Source of the DNA: Burkholderiales bacterium
GTDB lineage: Bacteria > Pseudomonadota > Gammaproteobacteria > Burkholderiales > Burkholderiaceae_E
Assembly: GCA_020348765.1 (NCBI GenBank)
Contig: CP070753.1
Coordinates: 2,833,800-2,841,799 of the forward strand
DNA: 8,000 nt
Direction of reading: 5' to 3'
In this document: piece after piece, positions 6,440 to 8,000 of the stretch
Numbering within the stretch: position 1 is the first letter of the stretch
Layout of the letters: each line of letters starts with the position of its first letter
Made by a program: the position numbers and the translations under genes
Notes under the pieces: generated by a model
Databases searched by the model: none
Told to the model about the DNA's origin: nothing
The model's input: the letters and a program-made list of their open reading frames with translations, nothing else

Positions 6440-6589
6440 ACGAGAGAGGGCGCAACGAGAGGGGGCGCGACGAGAGGGGACACGACGAGAGAGGGCGCAA
6501 CGAGAGGGGGCGCGACGAGAGGGGGCGCGACGAGAGGGGACACGACGAGAGGGGACACGACGAGAGGGGGCACGACGAGCGAGGGCGCG
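6440..6589 (+). repeat. Tandem repeat, 10 copies of a 15-bp unit (minisatellite)
   Basis: Ten consecutive 15-base units of the form ACGAGAGRGGRCRCR fill exactly 150 bases. Read as codons in the nudC frame they give TREGA, TRGGA, TRGDT, TREGA, TRGGA, TRGGA, TRGDT, TRGDT, TRGGT and TSEGA. Units differ at a few positions, and the order shows local duplications (a triplet of unit types recurs, then types are doubled). The plus strand is purine-rich with a G-run in every unit. Since 15 is a multiple of three, gain or loss of units keeps the downstream frame. There are no unique spacers, so it is not a CRISPR array. Confidence 0.95.
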
Positions 6590-6652
6590 ACGATGGAGCA
6601 GGTCGCGCCGGAGGCCACGTCGCGGGCCGGTGGCCCGGCTGCGCGTGGCAGA

Positions 6653-7498
6653 ATGACACTCGCGATGCTGACGACGCCACCGGACTTCGAGTCGACGCTC
6701 GACCTCGCTCTCGATGACGAGACCATCGCGCACGTGTTCGTGCGCGACGCACTGGTGCTGTTCGCGGACTCGCCCGGGGCGCTGCCATGGCGCTTCTATC
6801 GCGAGGTCGGGCTGACCGCTTCGCGGGTGCATGCCGTGGGCCGCCACGCGGGTCGCGCGCACGTGGCCGTCGCGCTCGATGACGCGATCGCCCCGGACAT
6901 GCTGCCGGAAGGGCTGCGCGCGGCCGGACTGCGCAGCTGGTTCGGCGTGCTCGACGACGACACGATGGCCATCGCGTTGCGTGCCGTGCAGCTGGTCGAG
7001 TGGGACCGCACGCACCGCTTCTGCGGCGCGTGTGCCGCGCCCACCCAGCAGATGCCCGGCGAGCGGGCGCGGCGCTGCCCGGCCTGCGGCCTGTCGGTCT
7101 ACCCCCGGATCTCGCCGGCGATGATGGTGCTGGTCACCCGCGGCCGCGAGCTGCTGCTCGGTCGCGGCATCAATTTTCCGCCCGGTCGCTACAGCGCGCT
7201 GGCCGGGTTCCTGGAGGCCGGCGAGACCATCGAGGAGGCGATCCGTCGCGAGGTTCTGGAAGAGGTCGGGATCGAGGTCGTCAATCCGCGCTACTTCGGC
7301 AGCCAGAGCTGGCCGTTCCCGAATTCGCTGATGATCGCGTTCACGGCCGAATATGCGGCCGGCGAGCTGCGGGTCAATCCGAGCGAGCTGGCCGATGCGC
7401 AGTGGTTCACGCCCGAGACGATGCCGAAGCTGCCGCCGCGGCTGAGCATCGCCCGGTCGCTGATCGAGACCACGCTGGCGCAACTGGCCAAGGGCTGA
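6653..7498 (+). CDS. nudC: NAD(+) diphosphatase / NADH pyrophosphatase, NudC type
   Basis: This enzyme cleaves NAD(H) to NMN(H) and AMP, and NudC homologues can also remove NAD caps from RNA. From ATG 6653 it has 281 residues, slightly longer than the 257 of E. coli NudC. Residues about 10-115 are the variable N-terminal domain. A zinc ribbon follows, with Cys124/Cys127 (FCGAC) and Cys142/Cys145 (CPAC), then YPRISPAMMVLV. The NUDIX box is complete: Gly185, Glu191, Arg199-Glu200, Glu203-Glu204 and Gly206. Downstream lies SQSWPFPNS (217-225), the family's NADH-specificity motif, with Ser219 where SQPWPFP normally has Pro. Start choice is uncertain: ATG 6665 (277 aa) is also possible, ATG 6593 has GAGGG seven bases upstream, and GTG 6422 would add a repeat-coded Arg-rich N-terminus. 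The gene converges on the phosphonate permease with a 20-base gap. Confidence 0.9.
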   Translation: MTLAMLTTPPDFESTLDLALDDETIAHVFVRDALVLFADSPGALPWRFYREVGLTASRVHAVGRHAGRAHVAVALDDAIAPDMLPEGLRAAGLRSWFGVLDDDTMAIALRAVQLVEWDRTHRFCGACAAPTQQMPGERARRCPACGLSVYPRISPAMMVLVTRGRELLLGRGINFPPGRYSALAGFLEAGETIEEAIRREVLEEVGIEVVNPRYFGSQSWPFPNSLMIAFTAEYAAGELRVNPSELADAQWFTPETMPKLPPRLSIARSLIETTLAQLAKG

Positions 7499-7523
7499 GC
7501 CGGCCCCGGGTTGCGGTCTCAGC
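7494..7523. terminator. Weak inverted repeat at the nudC/phnE convergent junction
   Basis: GCTGAG (7494-7499) and CTCAGC (7518-7523) form a 6-bp stem that overlaps both stop codons, with an 18-base GC-rich loop. The gap between the two convergent genes is only 20 bases. The loop is long and there is no T-tract, so a termination role is only possible. Confidence 0.25.
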
Positions 7524-8000
7524 GGGTCAGCCAGCGTCGCAGCGCGAAGCTCGACGCATCGACGATCGCCACCAGCAGCAGCATCGCGGCCAGGATCGTC
7601 GCGGTCTTGTCCATCTGGAACAGGCCCATGTGGAACGCGAGCAGCTGGCCCAGCCCTCCGGCACCGACCACGCCCAGCACCGCCGCGGCGCGGATGTTGT
7701 TCTCCCAGCGATACAGCGAGTAGCTCATCAGCTGGGGCAGCACCTGTGGCAGCGTCGCGTAGACGAAGACACGACCCGGGCCGACGCCCTGAGCGCGCAG
7801 CGCGAAGCCCGGCTCGGGCGGCGCGTTCTCGATCGCCTCGGCGAACAGTCGACCCAGCACGCCGGTGGTGTGCACCGCCAGCGCGAGCGTGCCCGCGAAC
7901 GGGCCCAGCCCGGCCGAGATCAGCAGCAGCGCGGCCCACACCAGCTCGGGAATCGAACGCAGCGCGTTCAGGATCAGGCGCGTCGGTCGGCGCAGCCGCG
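7519..8000 (-). CDS. phnE: Phosphonate-type ABC transporter permease, C-terminal part (start outside window)
   Basis: About 159 residues are visible, ending at TGA 7519-7521; the frame runs off the right edge, so the N-terminal part (roughly 100 or more residues in this family) is missing. The protein is an inner-membrane permease of the binding-protein-dependent ABC class, importing phosphonates or phosphate esters with PhnC and PhnD. Family hallmarks are visible in order: LNALRSIPELVWA, HTTGVLGRLFAEAIEN, the cytoplasmic EAA-type loop around AQGVGPGRVFVYATLPQVLP that contacts the ATPase, YRWENNIRAAAVLG and VGAGGLGQ. The RWE-x-N-x-RAA-x-VLG-x-VGAGG run is highly characteristic of PhnE. It is last in its transcription unit, and the partners phnC/phnD would be expected beyond base 8000. 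Specificity (phosphonate versus phosphite or phosphate ester) cannot be decided from this subunit. Confidence 0.88.
   Translation of the reverse strand, partial: RLRRPTRLILNALRSIPELVWAALLLISAGLGPFAGTLALAVHTTGVLGRLFAEAIENAPPEPGFALRAQGVGPGRVFVYATLPQVLPQLMSYSLYRWENNIRAAAVLGVVGAGGLGQLLAFHMGLFQMDKTATILAAMLLLVAIVDASSFALRRWLTR

Larger units (their letters stand above)
6182..6652. other. Region without a conserved gene between two divergent NUDIX genes
   Basis: These 471 bases carry no conserved coding sequence on either strand. The left part (6182-6350) is GC-rich with no recognised element. A possible -10 lies at 6352-6357. A 10-copy 15-bp tandem repeat fills 6440-6589. The plus-strand frame of the downstream nudC-like gene is open back to 6404, with a possible GTG start at 6422, so part of this stretch might be translated as an N-terminal extension. 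Confidence 0.65.

Noticed and set aside
6440..6589. CRISPR array
   Set aside because: The 15-bp units are contiguous with no unique spacers and no cas genes are present.
5923..6726. Minus-strand open frame with PLVxx pentapeptide repeats
   Set aside because: The repeat has no stops in several frames; outside it the frame reads as an Arg/Ser-rich shadow of the NUDIX gene with no family features.
6356..7939. Minus-strand open frame spanning nudC and phnE
   Set aside because: It is the shadow of the nudC and phnE frames, with Arg/Pro-rich composition and no motifs.

Overview
The window is high-GC bacterial DNA with strong G/C preference at third codon positions and compact, alternating gene strands. 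It carries a TRAP transporter, a NUDIX protein with a DUF4743-type N-terminal region, a NudC-type NADH pyrophosphatase and a PhnE-type permease. That set fits a proteobacterium, most likely a betaproteobacterium of Burkholderiales/Rhodocyclales type. The assignment is inferred from gene families and composition only; no rRNA or tRNA gene is present to anchor it.

Layout, left to right. (1) Bases 1-482, plus strand: the 3' end of a secreted or surface protein built of cysteine-containing InlB-type repeats. (2) Bases 583-3481, minus strand: a complete TRAP transporter operon in the order dctP (binding protein), dctQ (small membrane subunit), dctM (large membrane subunit). dctQ and dctM overlap by four bases (TTGA). 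(3) Bases 3482-3752: a divergent control region with a direct repeat around an A8/T8 tract next to a candidate dctP promoter, plus two GC-rich hairpins. (4) Bases 3753-4262, plus strand: a glyoxalase/VOC-fold metalloprotein. (5) A perfect 11-bp hairpin at 4270-4296 separates it from a convergent alpha/beta hydrolase (4307-5035, minus). (6) Bases 5185-5397, plus strand: a 70-residue protein of unknown function whose end overlaps the convergent DUF4743-type NUDIX hydrolase (5369-6181, minus). (7) Bases 6182-6652: a region with no conserved gene, holding a 10-copy, 15-bp tandem repeat. (8) Bases 6653-7498, plus strand: NudC-type NAD(H) pyrophosphatase. (9) Bases 7519-8000, minus strand: the C-terminal part of a phosphonate-type ABC permease (PhnE), running off the right edge.

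How the genes may work together: the TRAP system would import an organic acid using an ion gradient. The flanking VOC protein and alpha/beta hydrolase could act on that compound or a derivative, but this rests on proximity only. The two NUDIX enzymes are transcribed away from a shared repeat-bearing region and would act on nucleotide diphosphate derivatives. The right edge probably opens into a phosphonate/phosphate-ester uptake operon.

I did not find a convincing new multi-gene system. The items most worth a second look are the in-frame 15-bp minisatellite in front of nudC, the direct repeat at the dctP promoter, and the uncharacterised small protein at 5185.
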